Positions 36,389-44,183 of a stretch of 64,000 bases of DNA are shown here, piece after piece (the first letter of the stretch is position 1; each line of letters begins with the position of its first letter). The stretch lies in NCBI GenBank assembly GCA_040219275.1, contig JAVJSU010000014.1, forward strand, positions 1-64,000. Direction: 5' to 3'. The notes beneath the pieces were generated by a model that worked only from the letters and a program-made list of their open reading frames with translations, was not told where the DNA came from and did no database searches. The DNA comes from JAVJSU01 sp040219275. Its GTDB lineage: Bacteria > Chloroflexota > Anaerolineae > Aggregatilineales > Phototrophicaceae. Position numbers and translations under genes: made by a program.

Positions 36389-38194
36389 ATGAAAAATCTT
36401 TATCGTTTCATTACGGTAGGTATCGCTATTATGATGGCGGTATCTCTCGGGTTGGTCGTCAGCGCACAAGATGACGAAATACCCGGACCGGGTGAAGGTG
36501 GCGTGGTCATCCAGGGTAATACCCGTGGCTCTGCAAACCTTGGCCCGTTGGTACCCCTGCGCTGTTCAGGCGTGGACTGCGCCGATGCGAACGCATTGTT
36601 GTACCCTAGTCTGGTGAGCATCAGCCCACAGACCCAGCAATTCGCCACCGCAGATGAACAAGATCTCGGTCAACTTGCTTTAAGCTTTGATATTTCTGAA
36701 GACGGTCTGGTCTACACTTTCAACCTGCGCGATGACGCGTTCTGGAATGATGGTGAACCGATCACCGCCGAAGATTTCTACTTCGCATGGCTCGCCGTTG
36801 AACAGGGTGAAGCGGTTGGTTTGTCCAGCAGTTACTCCAGTTACCAGCGTGATATCGCCAGTGCGGAAATCATCGATGACTACACCATCGCCTTCACACT
36901 GGAAAACCCAAGCTGTTTGGCACTGAGTTCACTGGCTCTGCCGGCGACACCTGGTCACGCATATGGTTGGGATGTCAGCATGGGTGAAGACTTCGATTGG
37001 GGTACCATGATCGACAATCCGCTTGATGATGAACCGACAGTTACCGCCGGTCCGTTCCAATTCTTCCGTGTAGAACCGGGTACCGCGGTCTTCCTGAGCG
37101 CCAACCCCGAATATTACGCACCCAGCAATGACGAATACACCGTTCCAGAAGGTTGGGTCTATCTTGACACACTTGATGAGAACGTGTTGACCGAACGTTT
37201 CCTGAGTTTCCAACCGGGTGAACCGAACTTCGTGAACGAACCGGGTGCCGCTCAATTCGAACCCCTCCGTAGTTCCGATGCCCAGTACTTCCAGGCTCCG
37301 GGACGTACCTGGCATTATGTGGCATTGAACCTTGCTGATCCGACCAACCCGCAAAACGGTTTGGATGCCGATGGCAACCCTATCGATCAGGGTAACCATC
37401 CGCTCTTCGGTGATGTCCGCGTCCGTCAGGCACTGCAACAAGCTATCGACATTGAAGAAATTATCAATGGCGCACAAAATGGCGATGCAACCCCGATGGT
37501 CTCCGGTACAATCCCGACAGCATTCACCATTCACCCGACACTGGAACGTCGCCCGATGGATCTGGATGCCGCCCGTGCACTGCTCGATGAAGCAGGCTGG
37601 GTCAGCACCGGTGATCCGCTGGTAGACGGCGGTGACGGTCTGCGTACCTGCCAGGGTTGTTTACATGCTGAAGAAGGTACACCCTTCTCCTTCGTGCTGA
37701 TGAACCCCGGTACTTCAGGTCGTGAAGATGTTTCCATCATCCTGCAAGCACAATTCGCACAACTTGGTGTGGATGTTGACCCGCAGGTACTGGACTTCAA
37801 CACCATGTATGACACTAATCTCGGTGGTCAGATTTACGATGCCGCTGTCGCCGGATGGCGTGGTGGTCTGCCGTTCGACCCCGATCAGCGTTCATTCTGG
37901 GGTGCAGAAACCGACATCTTTGGTGAAGGTTACGGCTTCAACTTCCCGTCCTACTACAATGCGGAATTCGAAGAACTGTCAGCGGCAGTGAATCAGGTTC
38001 CGGGTTGTGATCTGGACACCCGTCTGGAAATGGCATATCGTATGCAAGAAATCCTGTGGGAAGATCAACCGTACCTGTACCTGTATGCGCTGGATAGCGC
38101 CTACGCGGTTGCCCCGAACGTCGAAGGTTTTGACCCATACCCGAACTTCGGTAACTGGAACCTCGATGCCTGGAACGTAACAAGCACAGAATAA
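36389..38194 (+). CDS. Family-5 extracellular solute-binding protein
   Basis: 601 residues. Signal peptide of about 26 residues ending VVSAQ. The SBP_bac_5 signature is clear: FDISEDGLVYTFNLRDDAFW, then NDGEPITAEDFYFAW, and later VRQALQQAIDIEEII and the central DVDPQVLDFNTMYDTN. A CQGC motif sits after EAGWVSTGDPLVDGGDGLRT, at the site where the other binding protein has CNGC. AGGAGG is 6 nt before the start. It is followed by two permease genes after a 442-nt structured gap, a layout often used to make far more binding protein than permease. Confidence 0.93.
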   Translation: MKNLYRFITVGIAIMMAVSLGLVVSAQDDEIPGPGEGGVVIQGNTRGSANLGPLVPLRCSGVDCADANALLYPSLVSISPQTQQFATADEQDLGQLALSFDISEDGLVYTFNLRDDAFWNDGEPITAEDFYFAWLAVEQGEAVGLSSSYSSYQRDIASAEIIDDYTIAFTLENPSCLALSSLALPATPGHAYGWDVSMGEDFDWGTMIDNPLDDEPTVTAGPFQFFRVEPGTAVFLSANPEYYAPSNDEYTVPEGWVYLDTLDENVLTERFLSFQPGEPNFVNEPGAAQFEPLRSSDAQYFQAPGRTWHYVALNLADPTNPQNGLDADGNPIDQGNHPLFGDVRVRQALQQAIDIEEIINGAQNGDATPMVSGTIPTAFTIHPTLERRPMDLDAARALLDEAGWVSTGDPLVDGGDGLRTCQGCLHAEEGTPFSFVLMNPGTSGREDVSIILQAQFAQLGVDVDPQVLDFNTMYDTNLGGQIYDAAVAGWRGGLPFDPDQRSFWGAETDIFGEGYGFNFPSYYNAEFEELSAAVNQVPGCDLDTRLEMAYRMQEILWEDQPYLYLYALDSAYAVAPNVEGFDPYPNFGNWNLDAWNVTSTE

Positions 38195-38636
38195 TTTTTG
38201 ACGATCTTTGTGGAGGTGCGTGGGCAATTAACGTACCTCTACATTGCGATCAAAAATCACATAAATAACACACAAGCAGGGGATGGGTGTAAGTAATTAC
38301 ATCCGTACCCTGCTTGATCAAAATGAGCAATAGTATCTGTAAAAGCCAAATCTAAATTTTTTTACTAAACTTGCCAGACTCATTTAACAAAGCTCTTTTA
38401 ATTTATAGAAGTTAGTTTTCAGAAGATTTTCGTAAGACCTCATCTCTAAATTTTGAGATAGCAGTGATGCTGAGGGTCTAATTGACCTGAACGCCATTAC
38501 GAATACACGCTAAAACCTAATTTCTGCAAACTAAAAACTCCCCTGTGAATGAAGGGTGAAGAACGGTCTCTACAAGCTAATCATTGTAGGCTTGACCATT
38601 TCTAATCACTTATGAGTGCATAAAGGTGGCAATAAC
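38195..38636 (+). other. Structured 442-nt gap between binding protein and permeases
   Basis: Three stem-loops can be drawn. The first is GTGGAGGTGCGT with ACGTACCTCTAC (38210-38242). The second is a long imperfect hairpin AAGCAGGG...CCCTGCTT with inner TGTAA/TTACA pairing (38274-38315). The third combines AGACCTCA/TGAGGGTCT with inner ATCTC/GAGAT (38435-38479). None has a long T tract. They may stabilise the upstream mRNA or reduce read-through into the permeases. Confidence 0.5.
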
Positions 38637-39947
38637 ATGACCAAATTTGTTTTACGGCGTATCCTTCAGTCGATACCGACCCTCATCGGTATTACGCTCA
38701 TTGCGTATTTCATCATGGATATTGTTCCGGGAAATCCATTGAGCCAGATCACCCTCGACCCCAACCTGTCACCTGAACAGCGTACAGCCATTTTCGAAGC
38801 AAACGGTTTTAACGATCCCTTTTTCGTCAAATATTTTCGATGGCTAACGGGTGACGCACCGTATACGATTAACCAACAACCGTCCTGGTCTGTGGAAATG
38901 AACAACGGCGAAACCGTGATCGTTAATGCCACTGACGGGAACGTTGCTGAAATCCGAACGACGGATCAGATGCGTGGCGATTTGACCGATACACCGATCC
39001 GGCGCGGGCAATCCGGGGAACAGGCAATTGATGCCGATGCCGCCCAGGATATCGCATTAGGTGCGGTTACGGGGGGCGATGTTAGCGTGGTTGAAGTTGG
39101 CTGGTTGCCATTTTATGACGCGTTCGTAATCTGGGAAGGTCGTCAATTACCGATCTGGCGCAGTGGTGAAATTATCGGCGAAGAACCCGGTCTGGCGGGG
39201 GGCGTTTTACGCGGGGATTTTGGCAATTCTTATGTCTCCAAGAGACCCACCACAGAAGCTATCGGTATTCGTATCGGCGCGACTTTTGAACTCGGTGCGA
39301 TATCACTGATCGTCGGGTTATTGATTGGCATTCCGGTAGGCGTGCTGGCGGCAGTCTGGCAGGGGGGCATCTTCGATCAAATTACACGTATCGGCGCGGT
39401 GCTGGTCAGTGCGATTCCGGTCTTCTGGCTGGGGTTGATCTTATTGCTGGTCTTCGGCTCATGGCTACAAGTATTGCCGATGGGCAATCGTTACCCGATT
39501 TCATTTAGTGGTGACTACACACTTGCTGAACGTATTGAACATTTGATATTACCGGTGTTCACGCTTTCCAGCTTTACGATTGCTACCTTCTCACGTTTTA
39601 TGCGTGCCTCCCTACTCAATGTGCTCAACGAAGATTATGTGCGTACTGCCCGTGCAAAGGGCTTGTCCAATCGTAAAGTGTGGTTTAAGCACGCGCTTCG
39701 TAACGCGATGATCCCGATTGCAACCATTCTCGGTCCATCATTGACGGGTGTACTTTCCGGCGCGATTTTGACAGAAACGATTTATTCGTGGCCCGGTATG
39801 GGTACACTGGTGGTGAATTCGGTCACCCAGCAAGATTATCCCGTCATTATGGGGGTTGTTTTGATCTTCGCCGTCCTGACCGTTCTCGGTTATCTGATTT
39901 CCGACATCTTGTACGCTGTCTTCGACCCGCGCATCCGCCTGGGCTAG
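38637..39947 (+). CDS. OppB/DppB-type ABC permease with a large extracellular insertion
   Basis: 436 residues from the ATG at 38637 (AAAGGTGG upstream; the ATG 21 nt earlier is less likely). TM1 with DIVPGNP is normal, but residues about 72-187 form an extra acidic domain between WLTG and LRGDFG, roughly 110 residues more than usual. Part of it (GEQAIDADAAQDIALGAVTG, then VVEVGW..YDAFVIWEGRQLPIWRSGEIIGE) resembles a PepSY-type module. The rest is a standard permease: five helices, EAA loop RTARAKGLSNRKVWFKHALR, ending DILYAVFDPRIRLG. It acts with the downstream OppC-type protein and the binding protein upstream. Confidence 0.9.
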   Translation: MTKFVLRRILQSIPTLIGITLIAYFIMDIVPGNPLSQITLDPNLSPEQRTAIFEANGFNDPFFVKYFRWLTGDAPYTINQQPSWSVEMNNGETVIVNATDGNVAEIRTTDQMRGDLTDTPIRRGQSGEQAIDADAAQDIALGAVTGGDVSVVEVGWLPFYDAFVIWEGRQLPIWRSGEIIGEEPGLAGGVLRGDFGNSYVSKRPTTEAIGIRIGATFELGAISLIVGLLIGIPVGVLAAVWQGGIFDQITRIGAVLVSAIPVFWLGLILLLVFGSWLQVLPMGNRYPISFSGDYTLAERIEHLILPVFTLSSFTIATFSRFMRASLLNVLNEDYVRTARAKGLSNRKVWFKHALRNAMIPIATILGPSLTGVLSGAILTETIYSWPGMGTLVVNSVTQQDYPVIMGVVLIFAVLTVLGYLISDILYAVFDPRIRLG

Positions 39948-39979
39948 TCGCTAGTTAAAAAGGAGCAAAGTAGATAACT

Positions 39980-40951
39980 ATGGCTACACAAACATCTACA
40001 GATAATAGTAATAAGCCCATTATTCTTGGACGCGATTTTGACTCAAAAGATGTCATTAAGAGCGAAAGCTTATTGCAAACTGCGATTCGCCGCGTTATGC
40101 AAGATTACCTGACGCTATTGGCTTTAGGGGTACTGTTTTTCCTGGCAGTTATCTCATTTTTCGCCCCACAGATTTCAGACGCGCTGGATGTATCTTATAC
40201 TGAACCGCTCGCGGCACGTCGCTTTTTAGCCATGGGCGCGGAATATTGCGTTGCTGACTCTTGCACAACCCATGTCTTCGGGACAGACCACCTCGGACGA
40301 GATATGTTCGCCCGTTTGCTATATGGTGGGCGTGTTTCCTTGATGGTGGGTGTGGTCGCGGCATTTGGTGCAACAACCATCGGTGTAACTCTCGGTTTGC
40401 TGACGGGCTACTATCAAGGTGGACCTTTCAGTATTATTGATGATTTCATGACATGGTTTATCACCACACTGAACTCTATCCCATTGCTGATGCTCCTCAT
40501 TTTGATTGCCTCGGTGGTGATCCCGTCGATTCAAACGCTGATTATAGTGCTGGCGCTTGTTTCGTGGACGGGAACAATGCGCCTTATTCGTGGAGAAACA
40601 CTGTCTCAACGTGAAAATGAATATGTCATCAGCGCACGCGCAATGGGTGCTAGCCCCATTCGTATCATGTTCGTACACATTTTGCCGAACACGCTGTCCG
40701 TATTGATTACCGCCCTTGCCATTCAGATCGGCACGTTGATCCTTGTGGAATCCGCACTGAGCTTCCTCGGTCTGGGGGTTCGTCCGCCCGACCCAAGCTG
40801 GGGCAATATGCTCTCCGGCGCACAGGCACATTTCCGTCAGGGCGCTCACCTGAGCATCATTCCGGGCATTTGTATCGTCGTGACCGTGCTCAGTCTGTAT
40901 CTGGTCGGTGATGGTCTGCGGGATGCGTTCGATCCACGAAGCGTTAAGTAA
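39980..40951 (+). CDS. OppC/DppC-type ABC permease
   Basis: 323 residues: cytosolic N-terminus, TM1 about 48-66, an outer loop with a Cys pair (EYCVADSCTTH) just before the signature VFGTDHLGRDMFARLLYGGR, five more helices, EAA loop VISARAMGASPIRIMFVHILPN and C-terminus YLVGDGLRDAFDPRSVK. The two cysteines could form an extracellular disulfide. It is 32 nt after the OppB-type gene and followed by a strong terminator, so the transporter unit ends here without ATPase genes. Confidence 0.93.
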   Translation: MATQTSTDNSNKPIILGRDFDSKDVIKSESLLQTAIRRVMQDYLTLLALGVLFFLAVISFFAPQISDALDVSYTEPLAARRFLAMGAEYCVADSCTTHVFGTDHLGRDMFARLLYGGRVSLMVGVVAAFGATTIGVTLGLLTGYYQGGPFSIIDDFMTWFITTLNSIPLLMLLILIASVVIPSIQTLIIVLALVSWTGTMRLIRGETLSQRENEYVISARAMGASPIRIMFVHILPNTLSVLITALAIQIGTLILVESALSFLGLGVRPPDPSWGNMLSGAQAHFRQGAHLSIIPGICIVVTVLSLYLVGDGLRDAFDPRSVK

Positions 40952-40983
40952 AGGCTAGCGACTCTCATTTGTGTTACACTCAT

Positions 40984-41009
40984 GGGGCGGGGAATTCTCG
41001 CCCCTTTTT
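40984..41009 (+). terminator. Terminator of the second transporter operon
   Basis: GGGGCG (40984-40989) pairs with CGCCCC (40999-41004), with GAATTC in the loop, followed by TTTTT. It is 33 nt after the permease stop. Confidence 0.88.
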
Positions 41010-41049
41010 GATTGCATTTTCTGTTTGTAGATACCCGAAATATCACTCT

Positions 41050-42177
41050 ATGCTGATTGTTCGTGCATTGCTTCCCCATGATATTGATCGCATTTGCGAA
41101 CTCATGCCCAATTTTGAACTCTATCTCAAAAAGCCCGGCTTCAAGCTCAATATGTGCAGAGTGGGATTGCTCAATGGGCAGGTGGTGGGCTATGTGCTCG
41201 TGGAACCCCGTTTATTGCGTTATGGGCGGGCATCGCTGAACGTGGTAATGATGGGCAGTGTCTTTATCGAAAACGCTCACCGTGCGCGGGGCTATGATAC
41301 GGCACTCATGCAGGACGCGCTGGCATTCGTCGCGGAGCAAGGTGCACATCTGGCATTTATCCACGCATCGCACGGCTATGGCACGCGTTTTGGCTTCTCG
41401 CCCGTCTTCCCGTATTATCTGCTGGCGTTTGAAAGTAGCACCGCCTCCCGCCTAAATGTGGATTACATCCCCCGCCCGCTAGAACCCCATGATATTCCCT
41501 ACATCGCCGCGCTCTATGAGAAACATTGGAATTCACGCGTCGCCCTTCAGCGGAATGCCGAATTATGGCTGTGGCGCATCGAACATGGGGATTTACCAGT
41601 AGAAGTCATCGAAACGCCGGATGATGGCATCTGTGGCTATATTGCGGGCAACAGCTTACAACCGGAAGTGGAAATGGTGGCGGATTCGCCCTCTGCGGCG
41701 CTAACACTTATTGGGACTGCCGGACGGCGCTATCATCATGCTGGATTTGAGGAGGTGCGCTGGCTCGTCCCGCCGGATGATATGCTGGTCACCTATGCCC
41801 GTCAATTGTTGGATGTGACCGTTAGCGCCCGTTATTCGCGTGCGGGTGGCTGGACAGGGCGATTGATCGAGACGAGAACACTGGTGAATGCACTCTTGCC
41901 GGAAATCACCGCGCAAGCCACGATGCACGACTTTAGCGATTTCTCGCCGGAGCGTCTCGTCCTGCATTGTCAGCCGGAACGCGTACAAATCGGCTTGGAT
42001 CGTCAACCTGAGACATTTTCTGCGCTAACCCATCAAGACTTTATACAACTGTTGTTTGGCTCCACAAGCGCCCATGCGCTGGCACTCACTGCGAATTTGC
42101 ATCCATCTGCCGCACGCCTTCTGGGTAATTTATTCCCAACTCGCGCCGCCGCCCTCGCCGTGTGGGATTGGTTTTAG
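41050..42177 (+). CDS. Eis-like GNAT N-acetyltransferase
   Basis: 375 residues from the ATG at 41050; a 27-codon longer frame overlaps the terminator and is rejected. The N-terminal GNAT domain includes GSVFIENAHRARGYDTALMQ, in which the acetyl-CoA loop (HRARGYDTAL in place of the canonical Q/RxxGxG/A) is slightly divergent. A second GNAT-like half (about 145-260) and a C-terminal SCP2-like part (about 270-375, with LHCQPERVQIGL) match the three-part plan of the Eis/DUF4081-type family. It would acetylate an amine on a small molecule or peptide in the cytosol. The actual substrate is unknown. Confidence 0.75.
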   Translation: MLIVRALLPHDIDRICELMPNFELYLKKPGFKLNMCRVGLLNGQVVGYVLVEPRLLRYGRASLNVVMMGSVFIENAHRARGYDTALMQDALAFVAEQGAHLAFIHASHGYGTRFGFSPVFPYYLLAFESSTASRLNVDYIPRPLEPHDIPYIAALYEKHWNSRVALQRNAELWLWRIEHGDLPVEVIETPDDGICGYIAGNSLQPEVEMVADSPSAALTLIGTAGRRYHHAGFEEVRWLVPPDDMLVTYARQLLDVTVSARYSRAGGWTGRLIETRTLVNALLPEITAQATMHDFSDFSPERLVLHCQPERVQIGLDRQPETFSALTHQDFIQLLFGSTSAHALALTANLHPSAARLLGNLFPTRAAALAVWDWF

Positions 42178-42291
42178 CCCTAAAGCGAGCGCATAGTCCC
42201 CTCCAAAACGCTGTTTTTTGCCTCAATTACTGCCAAATATGAAGAACGTATAAATTCCATTGACGAATAATTGAAGCGTTAAGGAGGGCTA

Positions 42292-42321
42292 TTGACACTT
42301 ATTCTTTGGACATGATATAGT
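42292..42321 (+). promoter_or_regulatory. Strong promoter of the pilin gene
   Basis: Perfect TTGACA (42292-42297), an 18-nt spacer and TATAGT (42316-42321), preceded by TGA as an extended -10. This is the best sigma70-type promoter in the window and lies 55 nt before the pilin ATG. Confidence 0.75.
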
Positions 42322-42375
42322 TTTCTTAACTGCATGAAGCAGTTCATCATAATCATTTTTCAAGGAGTACTTATC

Positions 42376-42525
42376 ATGTTGTATCGTCCTCAAGAAGAAG
42401 GTCAGGGCCTGGTTGAGTATGCACTTATCCTCGTCCTCGTAGCAGTCGTCGTTATCGTTGTCTTGCTCTTGCTTGGCCCGGCAATCGGTAACATCTTCTC
42501 CAACATCCTGTCTTTCTTCCAGTAA
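42376..42525 (+). CDS. Flp/Fap-type pilin (orphan)
   Basis: 49 residues. The start is the ATG at 42376 with AAGGAG 8 nt upstream. A short basic/acidic leader MLYRPQEEG is followed by QGLVEYALIL and a continuous hydrophobic helix, as in Flp-type prepilins. Cleavage after Gly9 would leave Glu at +5 and Tyr at +6, the hallmark of the family. Flp pilins are exported and polymerised by the Tad machinery; no tad/cpa gene lies in the window, so assembly genes must be elsewhere. Its strong promoter and immediate terminator indicate an abundant monocistronic mRNA. Confidence 0.92.
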   Translation: MLYRPQEEGQGLVEYALILVLVAVVVIVVLLLLGPAIGNIFSNILSFFQ

Positions 42526-42551
42526 AGATCGCAGGAAGCAAGAAAAAAAAT

Positions 42552-42577
42552 GGGTGTCCACTGTGGCACCCTTTTTT
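42552..42577 (+). terminator. Terminator of the pilin gene
   Basis: GGGTGTC/GGCACCC stem (42552-42571, one G-U pair, 6-nt loop) followed by TTTTTT and preceded by an A8 run, so it may also work in reverse. It starts 26 nt after the stop. Confidence 0.9.
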
Positions 42578-42664
42578 GTTGCCTGTTTTAGCATTCCAAT
42601 GCCTCGACAGTCACGCCCCAGCCTCTTATAATCTCTGCTTTAATCGTGTACTCTGGGACTACCT

Positions 42665-43141
42665 ATGAAACTCTATTTTCTCAGACATGGACATGCAGAA
42701 GATGGTTTTGACAAAAGTGACCATGATCGTGAACTTACCCCTGAAGGCATCGAACGGATGCAGACCGCCGCGCAGGTGATGGCACGACTCAACCTGAACC
42801 TCAAGCACATCTATAGCAGTCCACGCATCCGTGCTCTGCAAACGGCGGAGATTACAGCGAAGGCGATGAATTTACAGGTAGAAATCCGCGAGGAGGTCAA
42901 TTTTGGATTTCATGCGGGGCAGGTCAAGCAGATGATTGCCGGAATGGGCGCGGACGATTCGGTGATGTTCGTCGGGCATGAACCGACCATGAGCGAAACC
43001 ATCAAAATGTTGACAGGCGCGAATGTGAATATGAAAAAAGGCAGTCTGGCGCGGGTTGATGTGATCGGCAGTTCGATTGTGAATGGCACGCTTGAATTTT
43101 TGATCTCGCCGAAAGTGTTTGACACCTTAGGTAGCGCATGA
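42665..43141 (+). CDS. sixA: Phosphohistidine phosphatase SixA
   Basis: 158 residues of the histidine-phosphatase (RHG) superfamily: LRHGHAEDG with the catalytic RHG at the N-terminus, LTPEGIERM, IYSSPRIRALQTAEI and the second catalytic His in FVGHEPTMSE. Short length and the GxxHAEDG form are those of SixA, which removes phosphate from HPt histidines in phosphorelays (E. coli ArcB). The window is rich in phosphorelay proteins, so a modulating role is reasonable but not shown. Overlaps the NUDIX gene by ATGA. Confidence 0.88.
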   Translation: MKLYFLRHGHAEDGFDKSDHDRELTPEGIERMQTAAQVMARLNLNLKHIYSSPRIRALQTAEITAKAMNLQVEIREEVNFGFHAGQVKQMIAGMGADDSVMFVGHEPTMSETIKMLTGANVNMKKGSLARVDVIGSSIVNGTLEFLISPKVFDTLGSA

Positions 43142-43638
43142 CGGAGCATTTTACGCGGGATCGCATCGTGACGGGGAGCTTATGCTATGTTCTGCGCGGC
43201 GAAGGCGAAAATCGGGAGGTTTTGCTCCTTAAGCGCAGTCGCCTGCCGCAACAGGGCATGTGGTCTGCACCGGGCGGAAAAATGGAATTGGGCGAATCAC
43301 CGGATGAGTGCGTGATCCGCGAGATTCACGAGGAGACCGGCTTAACTATCCGCACACCGACTCTACGCGCCATCGTCACCGTCGTCGATCAGGATTATCC
43401 GATGCACTGGCTGTTATTCGTCTATCGCGTGGAAATTTTCGAGGGTGAAGTAAAGCTCCTCGATACCGAAGAGGGCGAATTGTGCTGGATACGCCTCAGC
43501 GCGATTGCAGACTATCCGCGTCCGCATAGTGACCAGCAACATTGGGAGCACGTCATGGGCGATTCTAGCGACGTTTGGCGCGGCAAATTTGTGTATGATA
43601 CGCCCGTCAATTTGCTAGAAGAAATCCGCTACCCATAG
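43138..43638 (+). CDS. NUDIX hydrolase
   Basis: 166 residues. A complete Nudix box, GGKMELGESPDECVIREIHEETGL (about residues 43-66), fits Gx5Ex7REUXEEXGU with both metal-binding Glu residues. The LLKRSRLPQQGMWSAPGGK approach to the box is typical of MutT/8-oxo-dGTP-diphosphatase-like members. It hydrolyses a nucleoside diphosphate linked to another group in the cytosol; the exact substrate cannot be read. ATGA overlap with sixA indicates coupled translation. Confidence 0.92.
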   Translation: MTEHFTRDRIVTGSLCYVLRGEGENREVLLLKRSRLPQQGMWSAPGGKMELGESPDECVIREIHEETGLTIRTPTLRAIVTVVDQDYPMHWLLFVYRVEIFEGEVKLLDTEEGELCWIRLSAIADYPRPHSDQQHWEHVMGDSSDVWRGKFVYDTPVNLLEEIRYP

Positions 43639-43664
43639 GCACTGGTTCAGCTCTAGCGGAAATC

Positions 43665-43856
43665 TTACAGCGTTTCGCTTTCCGATGTGGGCATAATTAC
43701 AGGCGCAAGGCTGAGAGTCGTGGTATCGCGCAGGGTCTCTTGAATGAACGAGTCCTCTAGTTCAATGGATTCCATCATCAGGATCACCACTGCGGCGACA
43801 ATCATCAACACCATAAAAGCGAGCATTAGTAACATTCCAAGCGCATAAAGGGTCAT
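43665..43856 (-). CDS. Small single-TM protein, hypothetical
   Basis: 63 residues from the ATG at 43856, which has GGAG 8 nt upstream; an in-frame start 21 nt earlier lacks one. One strongly hydrophobic Met-rich helix (about 3-30) is followed by an acidic, Thr-rich tail (ELEDSFIQETLRDTTTL). It would be a membrane peptide with an exposed tail. Nothing comparable is known to me. The composition and ribosome-binding site favour a real gene, but it is short. Confidence 0.5.
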   Translation of the reverse strand: MTLYALGMLLMLAFMVLMIVAAVVILMMESIELEDSFIQETLRDTTTLSLAPVIMPTSESETL

Positions 43857-44183
43857 CGTGTGGCTCCGTATAATCACTTCATTGACGATATAGCTTGATT
43901 ATGCGCCAGAACCACCCGCCACGCTGAACCCTCCGTCTACCCAAACCCTACGCTCTCCCTACGCTTGTTACGAACTCATTTGTCAAACGATATTATGCAA
44001 AGACATCGTATCAGAGATGGCTATAACGTGCATCGACATGCAATTAAAAGCTAGTCAGCACCTCAGCTAGTCAGTAGTCTTGCACATTGAATTGCATAAA
44101 CAGTATGAACTGAAATGCTCATGGCTCAAAGACTTCAGCACAATATTTGTACAGCCATGCTTTATTTTACGTCATGTCAGTTA
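43857..44183. other. Intergenic region
   Basis: 327 bp between two minus-strand genes without an open frame of note. It holds an exact direct repeat GCTAGTCAG at 44050-44058 and 44066-44074 (16-bp spacing). I see no terminator for the TIR-WD40 gene that ends at its right edge. Confidence 0.5.

Noticed and set aside
36687..37991. Frames in other registers inside the second family-5 binding-protein gene
   Set aside because: Ser/Thr/Met-rich shadows of a clearly coding frame with signal peptide and SBP_bac_5 motifs.
42334..42525. Longer pilin start at 42334
   Set aside because: That ATG has no ribosome-binding site and lies just after the predicted transcription start; the ATG at 42376 has AAGGAG at the right distance and yields a normal Flp leader.
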